Assembly: GCA_047629415.1 (NCBI GenBank)
Contig: JBLHWZ010000024.1
Coordinates: 1-33,715, forward strand
Source: CBDUJZ01 sp047629415
GTDB taxonomy: Bacteria; Myxococcota_A; Bradymonadia; REDH01
Length of the DNA stretch: 33,715 bases
Reading direction: 5' to 3'
Every line of letters begins with the position of its first letter. Position 1 is the stretch's first letter. A program made the position numbers and the translations under genes. The notes beneath the pieces are model-generated. The model worked only from the letters and a program-made list of their open reading frames with translations. It had not been told where the DNA came from and searched no databases. This document shows positions 15,925 through 23,483 of this stretch, one piece after another.

Positions 15925-17423
15925 CGCTCACGCAGGAACTCTGGGATATCAAGGAACAGATCCACGGCTATGCGGTCGACTATGGGTTGGACCTCTTTGA
16001 GACGAACTTTGAGGTTGTAGACTACGATCGGCTCAACGAGATCGCGGCCTTCGGGGGCTTCCCCACCCGCTATCCGCACTGGCGGTTCGGCATGGAGTAC
16101 GAGCAGCTCTCGAAGAGCTATGAGTATGGCCTGTCGAAGATCTACGAAATGGTCATCAATACGGACCCTGCCTACGCCTATCTGCTCGAAGGCAATCGCA
16201 TAGTAGATCAGAAGACGGTCATCGCGCATGTCTACGGACACGTCGATTTCTTCAAAAATAACTACTACTTCTCGAAGACCAATCGAAAGATGGTCGACCA
16301 GATGGCGAATCATTCGACGAGAGTGCGTCGGCTGATCGACAGGCTGGGAATCGAGAAGGTCGAAGCCTTCATCGACACGTGTTTGAGTATCGATAATCTG
16401 ATCGACTACCAATCACAGTTCATCGAGCGTCCGCAGGGAACCGCGCTTGAGGACATGCCGGAAGAACGGGCACTTGAGGTCTCGCGTTTGCAGAGCGGGC
16501 CGTCCTATATGGAGAGCTTCATCAACCCGCCGGCGGAGATGGAACGTCGTCGCGCCAAACAAGCGAGGGAACTCGAAGAAGCCAAAACGCGTTTCCCGCA
16601 GAGGCCACAACGCGATGTTCTCCTCTTCTTAATGGAGCACGCGCCACTTGATGGCTGGGAAGTTGAGGTCCTCAACATCATTCGTGAGGAGGCCTACTAC
16701 TTCGCGCCGCAAGGCATGACGAAGATCATGAACGAAGGCTGGGCCTCGCTCTGGCACGCGCGCATCCTGACGCAGAAGGCGTTGAAGGATAGCGAAATCA
16801 TCGACTTTTGCGATGCGCACTCAGGAATCACCGCAACGCGCCCAGGGAGTCTCAATCCCTACAAGCTGGGCATTGAGCTCTGGCGAGACATCGAAGAGCG
16901 CTGGAACCGCGGCATGTTTGGCTCGGAGTGGGACAACTGTGACTCGCTCCGAGAGCGCGAAGGCTGGAACAAAGAAGTCGGGCTCGGCAACGACAAGATC
17001 TTTCAGGTCCGCAAGCTCTACAACGACATCACATTTCTCGATGAGTTCCTGACAGAGGACTTTGTCGAGCGCCAGCGCATGTACACGTTCGGGTACAATG
17101 CGAAGAAAGCGCAGTGGGAAATCTCCAGCCGGGAATTTCAGGACATTAAAACCAAGTTGCTGGACTCACTGACCAATTTTGGTCAGCCCGTAATCCAGGT
17201 TCATGATGCGAACTTCCGGAACCGGTCCGAGCTGCTGCTCCGTCACCAGTATCTTGGTACCCCTCTGCGACTAGACTACGTCAACGAGGTATTGGTGAAT
17301 CTCCACCGTATCTGGAAACGTCCCGTATATTTGGAAGTGCTTGTTGATGACCAGACCCACCTGGTCGGTTTCGACGGCACGGACCATTCTGACCAGGCCT
17401 GGGAGCCTACAAAGGAGGATTGA
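15921..17423 (+). CDS. spoVR: SpoVR family protein (YcgB-like)
   Basis: The 500-aa product is a full-length SpoVR/YcgB homologue (Bacillus 468 aa, E. coli about 510). Recognisable conserved segments include GFPTRYPHWRFGMEYEQL near residue 45, IAHVYGHVDFFKNNYYF near 100, and MNEGWASLWHARI near 270. The biochemical function of SpoVR is not settled; it is needed for spore cortex formation in Bacillus and is co-expressed with PrkA and YeaH in Gram-negatives. Four-base overlap with yeaH and a one-base overlap with the downstream moxR show tight coupling. Confidence 0.96.
   Translation: MTLTQELWDIKEQIHGYAVDYGLDLFETNFEVVDYDRLNEIAAFGGFPTRYPHWRFGMEYEQLSKSYEYGLSKIYEMVINTDPAYAYLLEGNRIVDQKTVIAHVYGHVDFFKNNYYFSKTNRKMVDQMANHSTRVRRLIDRLGIEKVEAFIDTCLSIDNLIDYQSQFIERPQGTALEDMPEERALEVSRLQSGPSYMESFINPPAEMERRRAKQARELEEAKTRFPQRPQRDVLLFLMEHAPLDGWEVEVLNIIREEAYYFAPQGMTKIMNEGWASLWHARILTQKALKDSEIIDFCDAHSGITATRPGSLNPYKLGIELWRDIEERWNRGMFGSEWDNCDSLREREGWNKEVGLGNDKIFQVRKLYNDITFLDEFLTEDFVERQRMYTFGYNAKKAQWEISSREFQDIKTKLLDSLTNFGQPVIQVHDANFRNRSELLLRHQYLGTPLRLDYVNEVLVNLHRIWKRPVYLEVLVDDQTHLVGFDGTDHSDQAWEPTKED
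17411..17418 (+). promoter_or_regulatory. Strong ribosome-binding site for the MoxR gene
   Basis: AAAGGAGG lies inside the 3' end of spoVR, 4 nt before the ATG at 17423, and decides that start over the TTG immediately before it. It is the best Shine-Dalgarno sequence in this operon. Confidence 0.85.
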
Positions 17424-18391
17424 TGCAGGCAGCCCCCGCCACCGCGTCGCACGACTCGAACGCCGCACTAAAAAAACTCGTCGACAACATCGACACCGTC
17501 TTCCGCGGCAAGCCGGATGTCGTTCGCCTCGCGGCGACGTGTCTGCTCGCTGGGGGTCACCTCTTGGTTGAGGACGTACCTGGAGTCGGTAAGACCCTGC
17601 TCGCGCGGGCCCTCGCGGTCTCCGTCGGCCTGGATTTCTCTCGAATTCAATTCACTTCGGACTTGTTGCCCGCCGACATCATTGGAGTGAACGTGTTCGA
17701 CCAGAACACGAGCGAGTTCCTGCTTAAACCGGGCCCGATCTTCTCGAATATCGTGCTCGCAGACGAGATCAATCGTACCGCGCCGCGAACGCAGTCCGCG
17801 TTGCTCGAGGCGATGTCCGAGCGGCAGGTCTCGATCGACGATAAGACTCACGTTCTGCCGTCGCCATTCTTGGTAATCGCGACCCAGAACCCACTGGAAT
17901 CACACGGTACCTACCCCCTACCGGAGTCTCAGCTGGACCGGTTTCTGATGCGGATATCGGTTGGGTATCCGGCACGTGATGTCGAACGTGAGATTCTCGT
18001 GAATCGCACCGGCACGGAGCCAATCGATATGCTCAAGTCGGTTTTGGGAGCCGGCGAGGTCGAGGCTCTGCAGGCCGCGGTAGATGAGGTTCGTTTCGAC
18101 GATTCACTCGCCGACTACATTATGGATATCGTCGAAGCGACGCGTTCAACGGCTCGTCTAGCCATCGGCGTGTCAACTCGAGGCGCCCTTGCCCTGGTGC
18201 GCGCGTGCCGCGCCTACGCCCTCGTCTGCGGCCGAAGCTACGTGCTTCCCGATGACGTCAAGGCCATGGCCGTGCCCGTACTAAGCCATCGCGTCTCTCT
18301 CGGCGCTGGCGAGCAAGTAGTGGGCTCCTCCCGCAGGGCCGCTGAGACCTTGCTCAGAGAGATGGTCGCCCAAATCGAAGTGCCCGTCTAA
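17423..18391 (+). CDS. MoxR-family AAA+ ATPase
   Basis: A 322-aa MoxR ATPase of standard length. The Walker A segment EDVPGVGKT is at 50-58 and Walker B VLADEIN with D114 and E115. It also has the MoxR-specific ALLEAMSERQVSIDD, and ATQNPLESHGTYPLPESQLDRF as sensor and arginine-finger region, followed by a C-terminal lid domain. MoxR proteins act as chaperones that load metals or cofactors, or remodel targets, usually with a VWA-domain partner encoded next door. The usual DUF58 partner is absent here; the only VWA protein nearby is YeaH, two genes upstream. The gene starts on the last base of the spoVR stop, and the operon ends before a convergent lipoprotein gene. Confidence 0.94.
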   Translation: MQAAPATASHDSNAALKKLVDNIDTVFRGKPDVVRLAATCLLAGGHLLVEDVPGVGKTLLARALAVSVGLDFSRIQFTSDLLPADIIGVNVFDQNTSEFLLKPGPIFSNIVLADEINRTAPRTQSALLEAMSERQVSIDDKTHVLPSPFLVIATQNPLESHGTYPLPESQLDRFLMRISVGYPARDVEREILVNRTGTEPIDMLKSVLGAGEVEALQAAVDEVRFDDSLADYIMDIVEATRSTARLAIGVSTRGALALVRACRAYALVCGRSYVLPDDVKAMAVPVLSHRVSLGAGEQVVGSSRRAAETLLREMVAQIEVPV

Positions 18392-18413
18392 CGGGCTTGG
18401 CTCCGGACGCGAG

Positions 18414-20429
18414 CTAGGGCGTGTACCAAATCGGTGACGTCCAAGCTCGCTCCTGAATCGTCGTCTCAAACCGGTCGTCGCAGCAGCTCCCCCAGTCGGG
18501 AGTCACGGTATCTCGGTCGTCGCAATCGACCCCCGCAGCAACACATTGATGCGTCGTCCATCGGCACGTCGGGATTTCGATGACGCGGGCGTAGTAGGTC
18601 GCGCGCTGCGAGGCGTCGAAGTCTGGATCCGTCCAAACCGAGCAGAGTGAGGCGAAACCCTCATCCATTGGCTCGCACGTGTTCAAGTCCACGCCCGGTT
18701 CGGTACCGGCCGTGGAGTCGCCTCCAACGTCGTAGACCTCCACCCGGTACTCGCCGCCTTCAAGCCAGCCCTTCACTATTTGAATGCGCTGGAGCGGCGT
18801 CGACGGTTCCCCAATCGAGCCGTTGGTCGCTCCGGGGTCCGCGAGCGCGGAGAGGAGGAACACCGGGGCTTCGTCTGAGGCTGGAGCGGAGAGCGTGCCG
18901 CCCATCGGCACACCGTCTCGGTAGCCTACCGCAACAAGGTTCGGGTCGTCGCAGAGGGCTTCGGGATAGTCCCATCCTCCGAAGAAGCGTACCGTCAGCC
19001 TTGGGCCCGAGGTACCATAGGTCTCGCGTCGTCGCAGAGCGTCGAAGATGGACCCGCGTGAGTTCTCTTCTGCCCAGACGACGGCGAGGCCACCTGGGTT
19101 GAACGCGACGCTGTCTGGCAGCCCCACAGGTAGTTCATCACGGTTGCCTTGGCCGGCGCCCCCATGACCAGGGAAGGCGGCTTCTGCGACCAGACCAGGC
19201 GCGGCGATGTGTGTGTCGCTGCTACCGATGAATCCGTACTCGAACGGGTTCACTCCCAGCGACTCAGCCAGCTGCATTCCGACGCCGAGCGCATCGCGGA
19301 TAAAGTCGTTCGGGTTCACCTCAACGTTGAGGTCGAGGTTGGCGGTCGCGAGGCTGTTGTAGGGCATTTTCTCGAACCCGCAGAGCTCGTCTGCGACCGG
19401 GCTACCCGGCCAACATTCGGAGTCTCCCTTGTGCTGGAAGACCTCGATGAGAGGTTCCAACTCAATCCGCAGCGCGGCGGCTTCCGCGGTCATTGGGTTG
19501 CGGTCTGCATCGAGCGGGTTGAACATCCGCCCGTTGCTCAGGTTGGAGTTGTGTGGAATCGCGAGCACGTCGCAGCCAGTGTCGGCGTCGATACACTCGG
19601 CCCGAAGTGACGCCCACAGGCCCTCAGGGTAAGGCTCGTCGAAGTAGGAGATTGCTCGGTCGGGGACCTCTGTTCCCCGGAAAATGACGTTGCGGTGGAG
19701 GTTCTCTGCCGCGGGCCCTCCGGACCATTCATAGCCAACGAACGCAGTGAACTCGCAGGCGTCGGTGGAGTCATCGGCTTCTTCCGCGGCATCACGGATG
19801 ATTTGCCACGCGGTGCCGGCGGCATCGTCGCAGTCCTGACCCTCGTCACCGCAAGCCGCGGGCCATCGCACGTTGTTCTGCAGGGCAGCCGTGAGGGCGT
19901 TGAGCGGAACGAACGCGCCGGCCGGGTTATCCCGGAACTGTCGGCATTGGGCGGTCTCGTATGGGGTGCTCTCAGGATCCTCACAGGCAACGACGAGGCC
20001 AAGGAACTCCGCGTGATCCGCTACCGCGACGAAATCGAGCGGCCGTGCGAGCTGCACCGTGCGAAGGCCGTTGTCGTCCTCATCGTAGGGCTGGATATCG
20101 AGTGAACTCCCGCGCGCGAGGGCGTAGGCGTCTGCTGGGTTCAACCGCGTGCCCTGCAGGTTCGCGTCGAGTGAGAGGGAGGTGTGCACGTGCAGGTCGC
20201 CGAAGAAGACCTGGCGCTCTGGGGCGTAGTGAGCGCAGGCGTCCTCGGGAATGACCACGCCAGGCTCCACGTCCGTCGGGTCGTTTGCTACGTCCGAACC
20301 GTCAGCAGGCGTGCCTTCGACTGCGTTCGGCACGTCGGCCTCTGGTCCGTCGTCCGAGCATCCGAGAAGGCAGGCGGCAGCAAGGAGGAACGAAGAAAAG
20401 CGGCGAGTGTTCGGGTCGGTAGTGTGCAT
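18414..20429 (-). CDS. DUF3604 (PHP-like) lipoprotein
   Basis: The 671-aa product begins with a signal peptide ending in the lipobox LLGC (Cys24) and a short acidic linker to about residue 65. Then comes QVFFGDLHVHTSLSLD (73-88; H80 and H82), VAVADHAEF (135-142; D138, H139), AIPHNSNLSNG and, later, FIGSSDTH. These are the metal-binding motifs of DUF3604, a secreted branch of the PHP phosphoesterase superfamily. The enzymatic substrate is unknown to me. The domain spans almost the whole mature protein. It faces outward from the cell, and is convergent with the MoxR gene, 22 bp apart. Confidence 0.9.
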   Translation of the reverse strand: MHTTDPNTRRFSSFLLAAACLLGCSDDGPEADVPNAVEGTPADGSDVANDPTDVEPGVVIPEDACAHYAPERQVFFGDLHVHTSLSLDANLQGTRLNPADAYALARGSSLDIQPYDEDDNGLRTVQLARPLDFVAVADHAEFLGLVVACEDPESTPYETAQCRQFRDNPAGAFVPLNALTAALQNNVRWPAACGDEGQDCDDAAGTAWQIIRDAAEEADDSTDACEFTAFVGYEWSGGPAAENLHRNVIFRGTEVPDRAISYFDEPYPEGLWASLRAECIDADTGCDVLAIPHNSNLSNGRMFNPLDADRNPMTAEAAALRIELEPLIEVFQHKGDSECWPGSPVADELCGFEKMPYNSLATANLDLNVEVNPNDFIRDALGVGMQLAESLGVNPFEYGFIGSSDTHIAAPGLVAEAAFPGHGGAGQGNRDELPVGLPDSVAFNPGGLAVVWAEENSRGSIFDALRRRETYGTSGPRLTVRFFGGWDYPEALCDDPNLVAVGYRDGVPMGGTLSAPASDEAPVFLLSALADPGATNGSIGEPSTPLQRIQIVKGWLEGGEYRVEVYDVGGDSTAGTEPGVDLNTCEPMDEGFASLCSVWTDPDFDASQRATYYARVIEIPTCRWTTHQCVAAGVDCDDRDTVTPDWGSCCDDRFETTIQERAWTSPIWYTP

Positions 20430-20507
20430 GGCGCCACGATTGCCGAACCCTCGATCCGGTGCAACCCCGTCGACCTAGAGGACGAAGTCACGGCCGCAAA
20501 CCCACGC

Positions 20508-20888
20508 TCAACCGCCTGAGATCTTCACGTTGAACCCTTGCTCCTTGAGCGCCTCCACGATCTTATCGACGTTGTCGCCCTGGATGACGATCTCGAAGTC
20601 TTTCACGCTGCCACCGACTCCGCACTTCTGCTTCAGCTTCTTGGCGATCGCCTTCAGCTCAGCTTCGGTGCCGGGAACACCGTTGACGAGGGTGGCAGTC
20701 TTACCGCCACGTCCCTTCTTTTCGCGGCGCACGCGGACCACGCCGTCCGCCACGGGGCGAGCTGCATGCTTCTTGGCGTCCTTGCACTTGCACTTGCCGA
20801 CGGTCTGCTTGCACGAGGAGCACATGCGTCCGTGTTCGGAGGAGTAGACGACCCGTCCACCGGACGGTTTGGGCTTAAGTTTGGCCAT
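20508..20888 (-). CDS. yciH: SUI1/eIF1-family translation factor (YciH-like) with N-terminal Cys cluster
   Basis: The 126-aa protein has the SUI1 fold region in its C-terminal 80 residues, with LKQKCGVGGSVKDFEIVIQGD as the signature, comparable to E. coli YciH. Before it there is a CX2CX6CXC cluster (C23, C26, C33, C35) absent from E. coli YciH, which I read as a putative zinc knuckle; similar Cys-rich versions occur in other bacteria. The role is in start-codon selection or ribosome binding. The ATG overlaps the end of the upstream nucleotidyltransferase gene by 14 bp, so the three genes down from 21599 appear to form one operon. Confidence 0.93.
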   Translation of the reverse strand: MAKLKPKPSGGRVVYSSEHGRMCSSCKQTVGKCKCKDAKKHAARPVADGVVRVRREKKGRGGKTATLVNGVPGTEAELKAIAKKLKQKCGVGGSVKDFEIVIQGDNVDKIVEALKEQGFNVKISGG

Positions 20889-21375
20889 CGGATTGGTGTT
20901 GCAGCTCTTTGAGTAGAGAGCGGAGCCCTGGGAGAACCGCTTGATCCTTTGGGCGATTCGCGTGCGTCTTTAGCGCGACGATCCTCGAGAGAGGAGCGAC
21001 GCGGGCGGAGAAGTCTCCGAAATCGAGTGTAAGCGCCTGGTCAACCAAGTCGGGATACTCAACGTCCGGCCCGACGTGGCCAAGGAAGTCGCAGTCTCCG
21101 TATCTTGTGGAGAGGAGTTCGTGTCCTCGGCTGCGGAGATACGAACGATCTGGGGGCATGTCCGGCCGTCCTCGGAAGTAGGCTTCGGCCTCGTCAAGAG
21201 CAGCGAGCGCCCTTGAGATATTCTCCTCGCTACGGAGGTAGACAACGTCCAGATCGCGGGTGAGGTATGCAGCGCCCTGAAGCACCGCTGCGGTCATTTC
21301 GACGACCACGAACTCTACTCCGTGGCGTGCGAGCACTCGGAGGAACTCCTGTGGGCGGTAAACTCTCTCGGTCAC
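20875..21375 (-). CDS. Nucleotidyltransferase-fold protein (AbiEii/MNT-like), altered active-site loop
   Basis: A 166-aa protein starting at GTG, whose initiation overlaps the stop of the upstream 75-aa gene. It follows the pattern of a common bacterial nucleotidyltransferase-like family: an N-terminal HGVEFVVVxxxAAVLQGA motif, TRDLDVVY (39-46) with the DxD pair D41 and D43, then HELLSTRYGDCDFLG, and a C-terminal LKTHANRPKDQAVLP. In this family the first loop normally reads VGG; here the residues are V25-E26, so the glycine pair is missing. It may be a non-catalytic or altered member. Such proteins commonly occur with a small upstream partner in toxin-antitoxin-like pairs, as here. Confidence 0.8.
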   Translation of the reverse strand: MTERVYRPQEFLRVLARHGVEFVVVEMTAAVLQGAAYLTRDLDVVYLRSEENISRALAALDEAEAYFRGRPDMPPDRSYLRSRGHELLSTRYGDCDFLGHVGPDVEYPDLVDQALTLDFGDFSARVAPLSRIVALKTHANRPKDQAVLPGLRSLLKELQHQSDGQT

Positions 21376-21599
21376 CGAAGTTCGCGCCCGTCGGCCGCAA
21401 GCTGACTCTTCACCAGGCCCTGAAGCCGGTCGATCTCGTACACTGCGTCAACCATTGCCTCGATTCGCTGCAACGGAGTGAGCAAGAGATTGGCACGAAG
21501 CTGGGTAAGGTCGACGCCGCTCTCGTCTAGCGAGTCACGTCCGTCCGGGTCAGGTGGTCCGTCGATGTGTGACTCATGTGGAGGACGCAGCAATTTCAT
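21372..21599 (-). CDS. Small partner protein of the nucleotidyltransferase-like gene
   Basis: A 75-aa acidic N-terminus followed by a helical region (VDLTQLRANLLLTPLQRIEAM, about residues 29-49). The LTPxxRI arrangement is characteristic of short proteins encoded just before nucleotidyltransferase-like genes. Its stop overlaps the GTG of the next gene by 3 bases. Function is unknown; I infer an antitoxin-like or adaptor role from the pairing only. Confidence 0.65.
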   Translation of the reverse strand: MKLLRPPHESHIDGPPDPDGRDSLDESGVDLTQLRANLLLTPLQRIEAMVDAVYEIDRLQGLVKSQLAADGRELR

Positions 21600-21662
21600 G
21601 GCCCGAACATAGCTCGGCCGCCGCGCTCAGGCCACAGAAACTCTGTCGATGACTCTCGCGTC

Positions 21663-23483
21663 CTAAAGCGGCAAAATCTCCTGCAGATACGCCTCTGCGT
21701 CTCCGCACCACCTGGTCGATGGTCTGCCCGGAAGGGCGGCACGCTCGCCAAAGGGACGGTCCTCGCCGTGGTCCATTAAACACCCCGGCGAGTCGCCGTT
21801 GTTATGAAAGGCGTTCGCTTCGTCGGGTTGAGCGAGCCCGAGGCTGTGTGCCAGTTCGTGAGCGGACGTCTCCCCGATCGCGTTGGCGAGAGCTGTGATC
21901 GCGGCGTCTACTTCCCGGACCCGATCCGTGTCGCCCACACCGGATACTTCTGTCGGGCTCGCGGCTCGCTCGAATACCGCTTGGAAGACCGCGTCGAATC
22001 CGGCGTCTACGGCTGGGGCCCTGACGGGTCGCTCTGTGTCTACCGGCGGGTTCGAGCCCCACCACAGCATCGACTCGATGAAGACGCCCCCGTATCCGGG
22101 ATAGCCGTCGAGCTGAGTCTCGAAGTTCTCGCCACCGATGACGTCGAAGAGCCTGAGGTTTCCTACGTCCTTGCCCGGGGTATTGTCGTAGCCGAAGAGG
22201 CCGATACCATTCGGGTCTGGGCCACCGATGTCGATCCGAGCGACGTGATTTAGGTCAAAATCGGTGGGTCGGTGTGTTCGTACGTCAACCGCGAATCCAT
22301 CGTAGATTCCGGCGATGCGCTCACGTACGCGCTCTTCGATTGCACCCGCCGCGGCGCCGAGCCCGAATCGCTCGAGACTCCCGTAAAACCCTGGCAAAAA
22401 CCGAAGCCAGACGACCTGTCGCACGCCGACAAGCTCGAAGCGTAGGTCGGCGGGCGCGCCATCCAAGGTCGTTTGACCGTCCGTCACGCGGGCTGTTGCG
22501 GTGCCTACGAACTCTCCTCTGGCGATGCCAAAATCCGCTGCAACAAGCGCGGCTCCTTCGACGACTGCACGCACCGTGGTCGCTGCCGTCTCTCCGCCGG
22601 CCGACTCCATGACCAGTTCTTGAACGAACGCTTCGCCTGCGAGCGCCCCCTCCAGTGTGATGATGGTGGAGTAACCCCCACCCACCACAAAGCCTCCACC
22701 AGAGAAAGTGAGCGTTTGACCGAGAGCGATCTCGTCTTCGCTGAGACCAAACACATCGGGGCGCACGATATCGAAGATCAGTGAGATTTCGTCGCTCTGC
22801 GTGGATGACCCGTTCAACAATGTGGAGCGAAGCGAGAGGCGCGCGTCCACGAGTCCTTCACGTAGCCCACCGAGCTGTGGCGGAAGTCGGACGACACAGC
22901 GGTCGCGCGAGAAGGCTTCGGCCGGTTCGCACGGACCAGCCACCTCAACCGACTCGGGCTCGCCGCCGGTGGGGGTGAATAAGCCAACCAGCGTCGCGAT
23001 CAGATCGCCCTCGCTTGGGGCGACCATGCCGGCACCGCGCAGGACGAACGCCTGATTGTAATAGGCGGAGGTCGCGCTCATCGGCTCCAGCAGCACGGGC
23101 AAATCGGCCGCTCCTGCCCAAGAAACAGGAATCTCGATTGTGCGGCTTTGGCCATCGTCGAGGTAGGCGCTGGTTGCGGTTTCCGCCGCCTCCACGACTG
23201 CCTGGGTGGCCAGGAACTCAAGGGGAGCGACGGGCGCGAGCCGCGCCAACTGGTCTGACCCGGCGACCAGGACCAACTCGGCTCGTTCGCGGTTCAGGGC
23301 CCCGACAGTCACGGTCGCGACGATAGCGCTGCCGTCGAGCAGCGGCTGAGCGCTCCGCACTCCGGTCAGCGTCGCGTAGAGCTCCGCCTCGTCGATAACC
23401 GGTTCGCTGTCCGCGGTAGTCGGCTCATCTGCGCAGGCGAAGAGTGAGCTGAGCGCAATCGCTGCGGCGACAAACGCGCGCAC
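21663..23483 (-). CDS. Metzincin-like zinc-protease lipoprotein
   Basis: 606 aa, GTG start, with lipobox LFAC (Cys17) directly after a hydrophobic signal. The first 350 residues are beta-rich with TIG/IPT-like segments. The C-terminal third is protease-like: a region of short conserved stretches (IYDGFAVDVRT, GLFGYDNTPGKDVGN, YGGVFIESML) leads to HELAHSLGLAQ (542-552) and a Met-turn-like CLMDHG. In metzincins the motif is HExxHxxGxxH or D; here the last position is Q552. A nearby H560 could replace it. The protein is extracellular or outer-membrane bound. It is encoded directly downstream of a PPC/Ig lipoprotein with a one-base overlap, suggesting co-translation. Confidence 0.82.
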   Translation of the reverse strand: MRAFVAAAIALSSLFACADEPTTADSEPVIDEAELYATLTGVRSAQPLLDGSAIVATVTVGALNRERAELVLVAGSDQLARLAPVAPLEFLATQAVVEAAETATSAYLDDGQSRTIEIPVSWAGAADLPVLLEPMSATSAYYNQAFVLRGAGMVAPSEGDLIATLVGLFTPTGGEPESVEVAGPCEPAEAFSRDRCVVRLPPQLGGLREGLVDARLSLRSTLLNGSSTQSDEISLIFDIVRPDVFGLSEDEIALGQTLTFSGGGFVVGGGYSTIITLEGALAGEAFVQELVMESAGGETAATTVRAVVEGAALVAADFGIARGEFVGTATARVTDGQTTLDGAPADLRFELVGVRQVVWLRFLPGFYGSLERFGLGAAAGAIEERVRERIAGIYDGFAVDVRTHRPTDFDLNHVARIDIGGPDPNGIGLFGYDNTPGKDVGNLRLFDVIGGENFETQLDGYPGYGGVFIESMLWWGSNPPVDTERPVRAPAVDAGFDAVFQAVFERAASPTEVSGVGDTDRVREVDAAITALANAIGETSAHELAHSLGLAQPDEANAFHNNGDSPGCLMDHGEDRPFGERAALPGRPSTRWCGDAEAYLQEILPL

